From DASQPE01 sp035644115 (lineage in GTDB: Bacteria; Gemmatimonadota; Gemmatimonadetes; Gemmatimonadales; GWC2-71-9), in contig DASQPE010000099.1 of NCBI GenBank assembly GCA_035644115.1, forward strand, positions 1 to 64,000: 64,000 nucleotides of DNA, given 5' to 3'. Within the stretch, counting starts at the first letter, position 1. Each line of letters starts with the position of its first letter. Below the pieces are notes generated by a model, which was given only the letters and a program-made list of their open reading frames with translations, did no database searches and was not told where the DNA came from. A program made the translations under genes and the position numbers. Positions 8,000 to 15,611 of the stretch are shown piece after piece.

Positions 8000-8518
8000 G
8001 TGCCGCTGAACCCGCGCCGGGAATTACCCCGGCCCGCGATCTACCTCGACTCATCCGTGATCCGGAGTGCCGTGTCGGGTGACATGCGCCCGCGCGATCG
8101 GGCAGCCGTGTGCCGGCTCGCCGCGATGGTGAGCGAGAACCTGATGACGTTCTATGCGGCGGCTGGTGCGAGGGATGAGATCGATCGGATCCCGCCGCGG
8201 TGCCGGGCGGAATATCCCCGGGAGTACGCCGCGCTCCAGATCTTTGGGGCGGCGCCGTCCGGGTGGTTGGACGCCGAGCTGGTTGCGCCCCTGGGCGAGA
8301 GCCCGGAGTATGTCACCCTGCGGCGCATTCTGGGCGAGGGGTGCGATGCCCCGTCGCTGTTCCGCGCGCGAGTCGCAGGGGTGCGCGACGTGGTCGCGGC
8401 CGAGTCGAGCATAGTGCTCGAGCGGGCCCGCGAGCTCGGGGCACAGCTGGAGCTCCGGGTGTTCCGCCCCGCCGACTATCTCTCACGCTGGTCAACCCAA
8501 TTGCAGCTGCCCGGCTGA
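8000..8518 (+). CDS. PIN-domain-like protein
   Basis: 172 residues from a GTG. 'PAIYLDSSVIRSAVSGD' near the N-terminus matches the first acidic strand of PIN-domain nucleases (Asp followed by Ser/Thr-rich turn), and the C-terminal 'ELRVFRPADYLSRW' is like the end of many PIN proteins. The central Glu/Asp residues of a full active site are not clearly placed, so nuclease activity is uncertain. No antitoxin-like small gene precedes it; the upstream neighbour is the MgtC-like gene 15 bases away. Confidence 0.55.
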   Translation: MPLNPRRELPRPAIYLDSSVIRSAVSGDMRPRDRAAVCRLAAMVSENLMTFYAAAGARDEIDRIPPRCRAEYPREYAALQIFGAAPSGWLDAELVAPLGESPEYVTLRRILGEGCDAPSLFRARVAGVRDVVAAESSIVLERARELGAQLELRVFRPADYLSRWSTQLQLPG

Positions 8519-8537
8519 GCCGCCGGGGGGCGGAGCT

Positions 8538-8581
8538 GGGACCCACTAGTGCTGCGGCATGCGCAGCACGCCAGTGGGCCC
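8538..8581. terminator. Long hairpin between two convergent genes
   Basis: A near-perfect inverted repeat: the left arm GGGACCCACTAGTGCTGCG (8538-8556) and the right arm (from 8562) pair apart from two small mismatches around the middle, with a five-base loop GCATG. It sits between the stop of the PIN-like gene and the stop of the minus-strand lipoprotein gene, where a bidirectional terminator is expected. There is no T-run on either side, so termination is inferred from position and stem stability only. Confidence 0.55.
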
Positions 8582-8593
8582 CCGCCGTCGTGA

Positions 8594-8794
8594 CTAGTGC
8601 TTTTTGCTGGTGTCTGCTGGGTTGGCGCCCTGCATCTTGGTCGTGTCCATTGGCGCCATTTGTGGGGTCGCGGCGCTATCCGCGCTCGCCTTGGAGCCGG
8701 TTTCCACATCGGCGCCGCCGGGGGCTCCCGCGGTCCGCCGCTGACACGCTGCCATTACCATGACCAGTGCAAGGCCTGCTACGAGCATCCTCAT
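8594..8794 (-). CDS. Small lipoprotein
   Basis: 66 residues. A signal peptide with lipobox (MVMAAC, Cys17) is followed by a Gly/Ala/Ser-rich, Met- and Thr-containing tail ending DTSKKH. GGAGG lies about seven bases before the ATG. No domain is recognised; Met and His residues in the tail could bind metal, but this is speculation. Likely anchored in the periplasm or outer membrane. Confidence 0.65.
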   Translation of the reverse strand: MRMLVAGLALVMVMAACQRRTAGAPGGADVETGSKASADSAATPQMAPMDTTKMQGANPADTSKKH

Positions 8795-8939
8795 ACGAAC
8801 CTCCGGGTCTGGGCCCAGTACGCTCTGCCAGAGCTCGGTCAGAAGTCAAAAAAACACCGCGCATGCCCCCCAATCGTCGGGGTTGAGGTAACCACGGTGC
8901 GGTGACGCGTCTCACGCGGCGCCGTCTCTGGGCGGATGC

Positions 8940-10070
8940 TTAACCCAGGGACGACCTTCCCATAGGCCCCAGGTCATAGCCTGGCTCCGACGCCGCCTCC
9001 AGAAACCGCAAGAGGGTGGATTCTTCCTGGCTCATCCCGGGTTTGCGCCGTCCCTCGGCGCTCCTGGTCCACAGGTCGCGCAACACCGGGTCCTGGTAGG
9101 CGCCCAGCACTGCCGGGTGGATGTAGGACTTCCGGCAGACGGCAACGGTGTTGCCCAGCTCACGGGCGACCAGCTCGATGGCGGCCACGACCGCCGACTT
9201 GCCCGCCCGCTTCGCCTTGGCGGCGTGCGCCTGGGTCAGGCCACGCACCGCGACCAGCGTTCCGCCCCAGGTGCGGAAATCCTTCGCCGTGAAGTCATCG
9301 TCCGACGTGCGCCGCAGATACTGGTTGACGTCCGCCGATTCGATCGGCTGCGGCTCGTCCTGGTCGTCCAGGTATTGGAACAGCTCCTGGCCCGGGAGAT
9401 CCCGGCATCGCTTCACCATGCGAGCCAGTCGCCGATCGGTCACCTGGATCGCGTGGACCTTCCCCCCTTTGCCCCGGAAGTTGAGCCGGACCCTCGCACC
9501 CTCGATCTCGACGTGCCGCCCCCGCAGCGTGGTGAGCCCGAAGGAGCCGTTGGCTCGAGCGTATTCCTCGTTGCCTACCCGAATGAACGTGGTTTCCAGC
9601 AGGCGGACGATCATGGCCAGCAGCTTGTCGCGGGGCAGGCCCGCAAGCGCGAGGTCGTCCTTGACGCGAGCCCGAATCCGGGGCAACGTGCTGCCGAACA
9701 GGACCATTCGACCGTACTTGTTTTCGTCGCGAACCTCGCGCCACCGGCGGTGGTACCGGTACTGCTTCCGCCCCCGGGCATCGCGCCCGGTCGCCTGGAG
9801 ATGACCGGCGGCGAGCGGGCTGATCCAGACGTCGGTCCATGCCGGAGGGACAGCGAGTGCCCGTATTCGGGTGAGAGTGGGACGGTCCCGGACCCACTGG
9901 CCGTCGGGCCCGAGATAGGCGAAACCCTGGCCGGCGCGGCGCCGCCGAATGCCTGGCCGGGCGTCGCTCACGTATCGAAGCGATGCGGCCTTGGCGGCCT
10001 CGGACGGCTCCGAGTAGCGTCCGATCGTGTTTGCCTTGCTGGTTCGTCGCTTCCTCGTGACCGTTGCCAT
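8940..10070 (-). CDS. DNA topoisomerase IB (eukaryote/poxvirus-like type)
   Basis: 376 residues from the ATG at 10070 (MATVTRKRR), preferred over an ATG ten codons upstream that has no family support. The protein relaxes supercoils by nicking one strand through a 3'-phosphotyrosine. Visible features: the N-terminal domain with 'YLGPDGQWVRD', catalytic-core Arg/Lys residues in 'VGNEEYARANGSFGLTTLRG' and 'KDFRTWGGT', and the active-site Tyr in 'VCRKSYIHPAV'. Length agrees with bacterial topoisomerase IB. It is a single gene, divergent from the sdpI-like gene. Confidence 0.92.
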   Translation of the reverse strand: MATVTRKRRTSKANTIGRYSEPSEAAKAASLRYVSDARPGIRRRRAGQGFAYLGPDGQWVRDRPTLTRIRALAVPPAWTDVWISPLAAGHLQATGRDARGRKQYRYHRRWREVRDENKYGRMVLFGSTLPRIRARVKDDLALAGLPRDKLLAMIVRLLETTFIRVGNEEYARANGSFGLTTLRGRHVEIEGARVRLNFRGKGGKVHAIQVTDRRLARMVKRCRDLPGQELFQYLDDQDEPQPIESADVNQYLRRTSDDDFTAKDFRTWGGTLVAVRGLTQAHAAKAKRAGKSAVVAAIELVARELGNTVAVCRKSYIHPAVLGAYQDPVLRDLWTRSAEGRRKPGMSQEESTLLRFLEAASEPGYDLGPMGRSSLG

Positions 10071-10123
10071 GGCGATATGTCCACCGCTCCTCTGCCACAT
10101 GGGATCTTGCGAGCCTGAGCCTG

Positions 10124-10483
10124 ATGCGTGAACAACTGGTCTTCGCCGGAATCGGCCTCCTGTCGGTGGTGGTCGGCGCGCCCCTGGTGGGCCGACGCAT
10201 TCCGCGGAACCGCTGGTATGGCTTACGGATACCGGCGACGCTCGCGGACGACCAGGTATGGTACGAGGCCAACGCGGCCACCGGCCGTGATCTGATCGTG
10301 GTTGGCGGCGTGCTCCTGGTCGTGGCCCTCGCGCTGCCCCGCATGGGATTTACCGACCCCCCAACGTATAGCGCTGTGTGCGGAGTGGTGTTTGCCGCCG
10401 GCTCCATCGTCGCGACGGTACGGGGTTGGCGACTGGCCAATCGCCTGCTGCGGGAGCGTCGATCGGCCGGGAGCGGCCACTGA
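10124..10483 (+). CDS. SdpI-family membrane protein
   Basis: 119 residues from the ATG at 10124. Three hydrophobic helices at about 4-22, 55-72 and 82-103 flank the conserved segment 'RRIPRNRWYGLRIPATL' and 'DDQVWYEANAATGRD', which match the C-terminal repeat of SdpI/YhfL. In Bacillus SdpI gives immunity to the SdpC toxin; in genomes without sdpC, as apparently here, the role is unknown. The spacing to the divergent topoisomerase gene is only 53 bases, so promoters overlap. Confidence 0.8.
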   Translation: MREQLVFAGIGLLSVVVGAPLVGRRIPRNRWYGLRIPATLADDQVWYEANAATGRDLIVVGGVLLVVALALPRMGFTDPPTYSAVCGVVFAAGSIVATVRGWRLANRLLRERRSAGSGH

Positions 10484-10494
10484 GCCCGCTCCGT

Positions 10495-10534
10495 GCTCGC
10501 CTGACGCTGCCCTTGCTCGCCTGACGCTGCCCTT
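10495..10534 (+). repeat. Perfect tandem duplication of a 20-base unit
   Basis: The 20 bases at 10495-10514 (starting GCTCGCCTGACG) are repeated exactly at 10515-10534, then diverge. The pair lies in the short gap after the sdpI-like gene. It looks like a recent slippage or duplication event; no function is evident. Confidence 0.9.
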
Positions 10535-10586
10535 GCGCCAGGCCCCTGACGGCGCAACTTAGGCGTCCTCCACTGCGGAGACCTGC

Positions 10587-10988
10587 TTGGCGAACGAGGT
10601 GGTCGCGCGCTACATCGACGGTCGCCTGGTCAAGGGCACCTGTCTGGATGTGGACCCCGGCCGTCCGACCTGTCACATCAAGCCGGCGGCACCGGGCAAG
10701 ATGGTCGAGGTGAAGCTGGCTGACCTCAAGGCGCTCTTCTTCGTCAAGGACTTCGCCGGCGACTCGGCCCACAAGGAGGGCAACGCCGTCGACCCCGGAG
10801 ACGACCGCACGCTCGGCTTTGCCGCCATCGAGCTTCAGTTCAAGGATGGCGAGAAGATCGTCGGGCTGACGGCCCGGTTTCCCCCGGTCCGGCCGTTCTT
10901 CTTCGTGCTCCCGGCCGACTCCGCCAGCAATAACATCCGGATCCTGGTCAACCGGGCCGCGGTGGTCAGTCTCAGCCAGCCCCGGTGA
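10587..10988 (+). CDS. DUF6982-like small protein, unknown function
   Basis: 133 residues from a TTG start, with GGAGA just upstream. The N-terminal half 'VVARYIDGRLVKGTCLDVDP' followed by 'ADLKALFFVKDFAGD' resembles the small beta-rich domain (DUF6982-like) that follows PilZ-like or receiver domains in other bacteria. No enzyme motif is present. It overlaps the next gene by four bases (GTGA), so both are probably translated together. Cytoplasmic. Confidence 0.6.
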   Translation: MANEVVARYIDGRLVKGTCLDVDPGRPTCHIKPAAPGKMVEVKLADLKALFFVKDFAGDSAHKEGNAVDPGDDRTLGFAAIELQFKDGEKIVGLTARFPPVRPFFFVLPADSASNNIRILVNRAAVVSLSQPR

Positions 10989-11440
10989 CCCGGTCACGCA
11001 TCTACTCGAAGCAGTTCGCGGTGCCGGTCGACGCGATCGACGTCAACGGGCACGTGAACAATCTCGCCTACGTGGAGTGGATGCAGCAGATCGCGATCGA
11101 GCACTCGGCGGCCGCCGGGTGGCCGATGGCGCGATATCTCGAGCTCGGCGTGGGCTGGGTGGTCCGGTCGCACTTCATCGAGTATCTGCGGCCTGCGTTC
11201 GAGGGCGAGCTGCTGAGCGTACACACCTGGGTACCGCGGTTCGACCAGCGCGCCACGCCGAGGCGATACCTCTTCGTACGCGACGCCGACCGGCGCATCC
11301 TGGCTCAGGCCGAGACCCACTGGGTCTTCGTGGATCTCGGAAGCGGTCGGCGCAGACCCCTTCCACCGGAGTTGATCGCCGGCTTCGACGTGGTCGCCGA
11401 TGACGCCGAAGTTCGCCGAGCGCTCGGCCTCGGGGCGTGA
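10985..11440 (+). CDS. Acyl-CoA thioesterase, 4HBT hot-dog family
   Basis: 151 residues, GTG start overlapping the previous stop. The 4-hydroxybenzoyl-CoA thioesterase signature is clear: 'VDAIDVNGHVNNLAYVEWM' with the catalytic Asp and the following G-H-x-N-N, then 'IEYLRPAFEGELLSVHTWV'. Such enzymes hydrolyse short or medium acyl-CoA thioesters in the cytoplasm. Substrate is not predictable from sequence. Confidence 0.88.
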   Translation: MTRSRIYSKQFAVPVDAIDVNGHVNNLAYVEWMQQIAIEHSAAAGWPMARYLELGVGWVVRSHFIEYLRPAFEGELLSVHTWVPRFDQRATPRRYLFVRDADRRILAQAETHWVFVDLGSGRRRPLPPELIAGFDVVADDAEVRRALGLGA

Positions 11441-11521
11441 GTGTCCCGCGCCGGCGCCCCTCTTCTGCTCTACCCGTTCCGCTGGCATTTTAGTCCGAGC
11501 CGCTTCTGGAGGGGTGCCGGG

Positions 11522-11992
11522 ATGACTCTGATCGATCTTCGTACCGTCGCGGTGTTTCACCGTGTCGAAGTCGAACCCGCCCCTGCCGGGGTGACCCCGG
11601 CCGACGGCTCGCTGGTTCGTTGGCTGCTTGAGCAGCTGCGGCGCAGAGCCGACTTTCAGGTCGACGAACCGGTTCACGTGGAACGAGGCGCGTTCATCCC
11701 GGTGCGCCACGGTCGGGCCGAATATCGTTTGAGCGTGGTCAAAGAAGAGCCACCCAGCTCCGCCTGGGTGCTGGAGGTCCAGGATCCTCCCCGCTTTCTC
11801 GCCGGCCGCTGGGAGCGTCGCGAGCCTCAAGCCCATCGCGAATTGATCGAGCTGGTCCATGACGCGTTGCGCGGCGGCACCGGCATTCGCGACCTCGCCT
11901 GGCACTACCGGCCCGCGTACGAACGCGGCGACCCCTCGACCAGCGCCCCCACGCCGGCCGGACAGGGGGCCGCAGCAGCACATCCCCACTAA
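11522..11992 (+). CDS. Hypothetical protein
   Basis: 156 residues from the ATG at 11522, which has GGAGGGG at 11508-11514. A GTG 81 bases upstream would also keep the frame open but has no ribosome-binding site. The protein is mainly polar, with 'WLLEQLRRRADFQVDEP' as a probable helix and a low-complexity C-terminus rich in Ala, Gly and His. No family or motif is recognised. Confidence 0.5.
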   Translation: MTLIDLRTVAVFHRVEVEPAPAGVTPADGSLVRWLLEQLRRRADFQVDEPVHVERGAFIPVRHGRAEYRLSVVKEEPPSSAWVLEVQDPPRFLAGRWERREPQAHRELIELVHDALRGGTGIRDLAWHYRPAYERGDPSTSAPTPAGQGAAAAHPH

Positions 11993-12014
11993 TAGCGCAT
12001 CCCAGGGAGGCCGC

Positions 12015-12440
12015 ATGGGATCTTCAGTTGATAGCGCGGGCAGTCCCCAGTTGCAGTGGATCAAGACCGGTCTGAAAGCCGCCGAGACTCACGTGCGCCG
12101 CCTCCGCAAGGCGGATACGTGGGCTATCGTCGTCGGCACGGGCGCGAGCTCGATGGCGGCATTCATTGCCGGCGTGACTGCGGTGCAACAGCGCCCTCTG
12201 GTCACCGGCACCTGGGCGTCCACCTGCGCTGTGGCGGCCGGGCTGAGCCTCGCGGCAGCCCTGTCAACCGGGTTGCACAAGGGGCTGGGCATCTCCGACC
12301 GGTTGACGAAGGCTTCCGCCTGCACCGGCAAGCTGCGGGCGCTGGACATCGCCGCGACGATGAGCGGCCAGGCGCCCCCGGACCTCGCCCGCGAGTGCGA
12401 GCAGGTTGCCGCCGAGTATCCCGACTTTCTGACGACCTGA
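12015..12440 (+). CDS. Two-helix membrane protein, unknown function
   Basis: 141 residues, ATG with AGGGAGG at 12004-12010. A helical N-terminus (residues 10-32, Lys/Arg-rich) is followed by two hydrophobic segments at about 36-57 and 66-85, then an amphipathic C-terminal half. The layout resembles SLATT or DUF4231-type small membrane proteins, but the match is only by shape. Role unknown. Confidence 0.5.
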   Translation: MGSSVDSAGSPQLQWIKTGLKAAETHVRRLRKADTWAIVVGTGASSMAAFIAGVTAVQQRPLVTGTWASTCAVAAGLSLAAALSTGLHKGLGISDRLTKASACTGKLRALDIAATMSGQAPPDLARECEQVAAEYPDFLTT

Positions 12441-12455
12441 CCGACCGCGGACGCG

Positions 12456-12926
12456 ATGCGACCCACCCCTCGACCGATGGGCGCGGCTGCCCTGCTCCTG
12501 CTGCTCGGGCTCTGGGGCCGACCGGCATCGGCACAGCGGGCGGCCTTCCCGGACGACTTCCTCGGGCTGACCCGGTGCGAGGCGGGGCGCCCCGTGACCC
12601 GGCTGCGGCCCGACGTGCGGGACTCCCTGCTGCGGGAGCAGCTCGAGGTGCACGAAGCGGTCCATCGGCGGCAGTCGGACCAGTTCGGCAGCTGCGAGGC
12701 GTTCATGGCGAGCCTCGGCTCCGCCCGACGGATCATCGAAGTCGAGCTACCGGCCTACTGCGCGCAATGGCGAGTCGCGGTCCGACAAGGCGCCGACTCC
12801 TCGGCCACGCGGCGGGACTTTGCCTGGCGCATCGCCGCCCAATCCGGCGCGATGGAAAATCGCCTCGAGATCCTGCAGCGGCTGGAGCGCGAGTGCCCGG
12901 TGCGCCCTGATCAGCCGCCGCCGTGA
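12456..12926 (+). CDS. Secreted protein with an HEAVH motif, unknown function
   Basis: 156 residues with a clear signal peptide (Leu-rich core, cleavage near ASAQRA at 26). The mature part is helical and has four Cys residues (one just after the signal peptide, three later) and the segment 'LEVHEAVHRRQSDQF', formally an HExxH zinc motif near residue 70. No third ligand in the usual gluzincin or metzincin position is obvious, so protease activity is not claimed. Likely periplasmic. Confidence 0.55.
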   Translation: MRPTPRPMGAAALLLLLGLWGRPASAQRAAFPDDFLGLTRCEAGRPVTRLRPDVRDSLLREQLEVHEAVHRRQSDQFGSCEAFMASLGSARRIIEVELPAYCAQWRVAVRQGADSSATRRDFAWRIAAQSGAMENRLEILQRLERECPVRPDQPPP

Positions 12927-12944
12927 AAAGCAGCGCGAACCGCC

Positions 12945-13313
12945 TCAGCCCTCCGGCGGACTGGTCGTCGGGCTGCGGGGAGGCGCGTACGCCCCACTAT
13001 CCGACGACGGCGGCGCGTAGGTTCCGCTGTCCGACCGCGGCGGCGCGTAGCTGCCACTGTCCGGCGGAGCGTACATCCCGCTGTCCGAGCGCGGGGGAGC
13101 GTAGCTGCTGGTGGTGTCGGCCGGCATCACCTGGCCGCTCTCGATGCCGCCGGATGTGTCGGCAGCGGTAGAGCTATCCTTCTGGCTGGACACCGCTCCT
13201 GTGTCGCTGGCGGTCGGACTGGGCTGCTGCTGGGCCCGGACCACCTGCGTCGCACTCAGGGCCAGGAGGCCGAGGGCGACGCCGACAATCGCGGGTCGAG
13301 TATTGATGCGCAT
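12945..13313 (-). CDS. Secreted low-complexity protein with YAPP repeats
   Basis: 122 residues from the ATG at 13313, which follows AAGGAGG at a good distance; an upstream in-frame start is not supported. Residues 1-26 are a signal peptide. The C-terminal half contains about five copies of an S/T/A/M-Y-A-P-P unit separated by Ser-Asp-Ser-Gly, i.e. a Pro/Ser-rich repeat likely to be extended and surface- or wall-associated. No catalytic domain. Repeat number may vary between strains. Confidence 0.6.
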   Translation of the reverse strand: MRINTRPAIVGVALGLLALSATQVVRAQQQPSPTASDTGAVSSQKDSSTAADTSGGIESGQVMPADTTSSYAPPRSDSGMYAPPDSGSYAPPRSDSGTYAPPSSDSGAYAPPRSPTTSPPEG

Positions 13314-13379
13314 GATTGGTAGCCTCCTTGGGAATTCGACGAGACGCGCGGTCATTCGCGAGACATCGGTCCGTTGCTT

Positions 13380-13392
13380 CCCTAGCCTAGGG
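13380..13392. other. Perfect 13-base dyad in a divergent promoter region
   Basis: CCCTAG-C-CTAGGG is a perfect inverted repeat around one base, lying between the YAPP-repeat gene and the cupin gene. It could be an operator for either, but no regulator can be named and it could be chance in GC-rich DNA. Confidence 0.3.
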
Positions 13393-13411
13393 GGCGTGAC
13401 AGGGGGCCGCT

Positions 13412-13933
13412 GTGACCCGACACTGGTCGACACCCCGAACTGGCTCACATGATCCCCGCGCGCTGGAATTGATCACTCTGCTGGGGCTCGCCCCGCATCC
13501 GGAGGGGGGCTATTTCCGGGAGGTCTTTCGAGCGCGGGCAACGGTCGAGCCGGCCGACGGCCGCGGCAGCCGGTCGGCTCTGACCGCGATCTATTTTCTG
13601 CTGCCCGGCGGTGCGGTGAGCCGCTGGCACCGGGTCCGTTCGGATGAAGTGTGGCACCATTCGGAGGGCGCCCCATTGGAGCTGCTCCAGCTGTCCGCCG
13701 ACGGAGCTCGGCTGGATCGGATGCGACTGGGTCCCTATCAGCCGGACCAGAAGCCGGCTCACTGCGTCCCTGCCGGGATCTGGCAAGCCGCGCGATCGCT
13801 CGGCCGGTACACACTGGTCGTCTGTACCGTGGGACCGGGCTTCGAGTACGCCGATTTCGAGCTGCTGGCCGACCGGCCGGACCTCGCCGGCCGGCTCAGC
13901 CGGATCCACCCCGACGTGCGCGCGTTTCTGTGA
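13412..13933 (+). CDS. Cupin_5 (DUF985) family protein
   Basis: 173 residues if the GTG at 13412 is used. The family core begins 'LLGLAPHPEGGYFREVFR' and continues with 'AIYFLLPGGAVSRWHRV', 'SDEVWHHSEGAPLELL' and 'GIWQAARSLGRYTLVVCTVGPGF', all diagnostic of DUF985 cupins. The start is uncertain: a TTG at 13469 would give a shorter, more family-like N-terminus. Function unknown; some DUF985 proteins act as sugar epimerase-like or metal-binding cupins. The stop overlaps the next GTG. Confidence 0.85.
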   Translation: MTRHWSTPRTGSHDPRALELITLLGLAPHPEGGYFREVFRARATVEPADGRGSRSALTAIYFLLPGGAVSRWHRVRSDEVWHHSEGAPLELLQLSADGARLDRMRLGPYQPDQKPAHCVPAGIWQAARSLGRYTLVVCTVGPGFEYADFELLADRPDLAGRLSRIHPDVRAFL

Positions 13934-14325
13934 GAATCCTGTCCTGGCTCGCGCGAGCTCTGAGCTTGGGGGCAAGCGTCGGCCTAGGCGCCTGCGTAGA
14001 CAATCTCGCGATCTGCGTAGACTCCGGCTCGGAAGCCGCTATCGTGGTGCAGATCAGCGATGCGATCACTGGTGCACCGCTCGGCGCCGGTGCGCGGGGG
14101 GTGATCACCGACGGCGGCTATGTCGATTCCCTCCGGCCGCAGAGCCCTGATGCGTCCGGTCGCGCTCCCGCGCTCGTGGCCGGCGTGGGCCGGCCCGGAA
14201 CCTACGATGTGACGGTATTCCACTCCGGATACCGGAGCTGGCGGGCAACCAATGTCGTGGTGGGCACCAACAGCTGTGGCCTGGCCGGCAGGATCCTGCA
14301 CGCCAACCTCGAGGCGCAGCCCTGA
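13930..14325 (+). CDS. Lipoprotein with carboxypeptidase-regulatory-like (Ig-like) domain
   Basis: 131 residues, GTG overlapping the cupin stop by four bases. The signal peptide ends in a lipobox (GLGAC, Cys22). The mature part has 'VVQISDAITGAPLGAGARG' and 'GRPGTYDVTVFHSGYRSW', the pattern of a carboxypeptidase-regulatory-like beta sandwich (Pro-Gly-x-Tyr-x-Val turn). It would be an envelope-anchored accessory protein; ligand unknown. Confidence 0.65.
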   Translation: MRILSWLARALSLGASVGLGACVDNLAICVDSGSEAAIVVQISDAITGAPLGAGARGVITDGGYVDSLRPQSPDASGRAPALVAGVGRPGTYDVTVFHSGYRSWRATNVVVGTNSCGLAGRILHANLEAQP

Positions 14326-14423
14326 ATCGCGTCGGCTCAGGTCGCCGAACGGCACACGGCTCTTTTCAACCTTCGCCGCCTTACCCAGCTTGTCGGATCG
14401 ACGTCTCGCAGGGAGGCAAACCC

Positions 14424-14471
14424 ATGTCTACCGGCGCCGGCCGCAAACCCGAGCAGCGGCCCGAAGCTTGA
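14424..14471 (+). CDS. Very short ORF (15 aa) with a strong ribosome-binding site
   Basis: ATG at 14424 preceded by AGGGAGG at 14410-14416 encodes MSTGAGRKPEQRPEA and a TGA. It lies 27 bases before the next gene and could be a leader peptide or a chance site. The only evidence is the ribosome-binding site and position. Confidence 0.25.
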   Translation: MSTGAGRKPEQRPEA

Positions 14472-14497
14472 ACCCGGACCCGCGGAGGCTCGCGGCC

Positions 14498-14932
14498 ATG
14501 CGAGAACCGGCAGAGCACACGGCCGAAGACGCCACCCCCGGCGAGCTCTGGCGGGCGAGTCTCCGGCTGCTGCTCATGCTCGCCGCGCTGGCGCTCCTGG
14601 TGGTACCGGTGATTCGCGACCTTCCGCTGGGCCAGACCACGCGAACCGGCATGCTGGCCTGGCTGCTCGTGGCACTATCGCTGTACTGGCTATGGGGCGG
14701 AATGGGATACCGGCCGCTGCTTCTGCTTCAGTTGCTGGTCTTCTCGGGCGCCGCCGCGCTGCTCAGCCTGAAGCTGCTGCTCGTCGTCGTGGACGTGCAC
14801 CGGTTGAGCGTGTTGCAGCGGGTAGCGCGCGCGCTCATCCTGGTTGGCGCCGCGTTCGCCGGGCTCAACCTGAGTGCGATGCTGGTTGCGTTGCTTCGAC
14901 GATGGAGCCGACGGTCTGCCCAGCGGCAATGA
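14498..14932 (+). CDS. Integral membrane protein, unknown function
   Basis: 144 residues, ATG with GGAGG at 14484-14488. Four hydrophobic segments at about 22-42, 51-67, 71-93 and 108-133. The N-terminus is acidic and the C-terminus Arg-rich, placing the C-terminus in the cytoplasm by the positive-inside rule. No family recognised. The Nudix gene follows in the same direction 12 bases later. Confidence 0.6.
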   Translation: MREPAEHTAEDATPGELWRASLRLLLMLAALALLVVPVIRDLPLGQTTRTGMLAWLLVALSLYWLWGGMGYRPLLLLQLLVFSGAAALLSLKLLLVVVDVHRLSVLQRVARALILVGAAFAGLNLSAMLVALLRRWSRRSAQRQ

Positions 14933-14944
14933 TGAGCCAGCCTG

Positions 14945-15409
14945 ATGCCCAAAGCCGCTGCGGGACTCCTGCTCTATCGCCGTCGCCCGGCCGGGCTCGA
15001 GGTTCTGCTGGCCCATCCGGGAGGCCCGTTCTGGTCCCGTAAGGATCTCGGCGCATGGTCGATCCCGAAAGGCGAGATCGACCCGGGCGAGGATCCGGTC
15101 GCCGCCGCCCGGCGGGAATTCCGGGAGGAGATCGGGCTCGACGTCACCGGGCCGCTCCACCCGCTGGGACAGCGCAAGCAGGCCAGCGGAAAGCTGGTTC
15201 AGATCTGGGCCGCCGAGGGAGACTTCGATCCGGCCCAGTTGCAAAGCAACCTGTTCGAGCTGGAATGGCCTAAGAGCTCCGGTCGGATCCAGGCGTTCCC
15301 CGAGGTGGATCGGGCCGCGTGGTTCGAGCTGGATGAGGCCCGGCGCCGGATTCTCCCGGGCCAGGCGCCGTTTCTGGACGCGTTGGCCGCCTTCGTGGAT
15401 CAGCCGTAG
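14945..15409 (+). CDS. Nudix hydrolase (COG4119-like)
   Basis: 154 residues. A complete Nudix box, G-x5-E-x7-R-E-x2-E-E-x-G, is read at about 39-61 (starts GEIDPGEDPVAAARREF, ends EEIGL). The lead-in 'KDLGAWSIPKGEIDPGED' and the tail 'FPEVDRAAWFELDEARRRI' are typical of stand-alone predicted NTP/Ap4A-type pyrophosphohydrolases. Mg-dependent cleavage of a nucleoside diphosphate derivative is expected; the substrate is unknown. Confidence 0.9.
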   Translation: MPKAAAGLLLYRRRPAGLEVLLAHPGGPFWSRKDLGAWSIPKGEIDPGEDPVAAARREFREEIGLDVTGPLHPLGQRKQASGKLVQIWAAEGDFDPAQLQSNLFELEWPKSSGRIQAFPEVDRAAWFELDEARRRILPGQAPFLDALAAFVDQP

Positions 15410-15447
15410 ATTGCACGGCGAACGGCCTTTGTGTGGGAGGTGGCCCT

Positions 15448-15600
15448 ATGATCCGGAAACTCTCCACCGGCGTATATCGGCTTTACTCGAGGAAGAAGGA
15501 TCCCAAGACCGGACGCCGGAGGAATCTCGGCACGTTCAGGAGCCGGCGGGCCGCCGAGCAGCACGAGCGAGCCGTGCAGTTATTCAAGCAGCGCGGCTGA
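15448..15600 (+). CDS. Small basic conserved protein
   Basis: 50 residues, ATG with GGGAGG at 15435-15440. Sequence runs MIRKLSTGVYRLYSRKKDP, then 'RRNLGTFRSRRAAEQHERAV'. About a third of residues are Arg or Lys, with a short beta pair then a helix, as in small nucleic-acid-associated proteins. The same short form is familiar from other soil bacteria, but no function is known. Confidence 0.65.
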   Translation: MIRKLSTGVYRLYSRKKDPKTGRRRNLGTFRSRRAAEQHERAVQLFKQRG

Positions 15601-15611
15601 GCGGCCCGGCG

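Noticed and set aside
8842..8886. Rho-independent terminator for topoisomerase IB (A7 run with a short stem)
   Set aside because: The stem CCCC/GGGG is four bases and separated by 11 bases from the T-run on the minus strand, so it does not fit a normal terminator.
12945..13100. Direct DNA repeats as a mobile or CRISPR-like array
   Set aside because: The repeats are codons of the YAPP/Ser-Asp-Ser-Gly units in a coding sequence.
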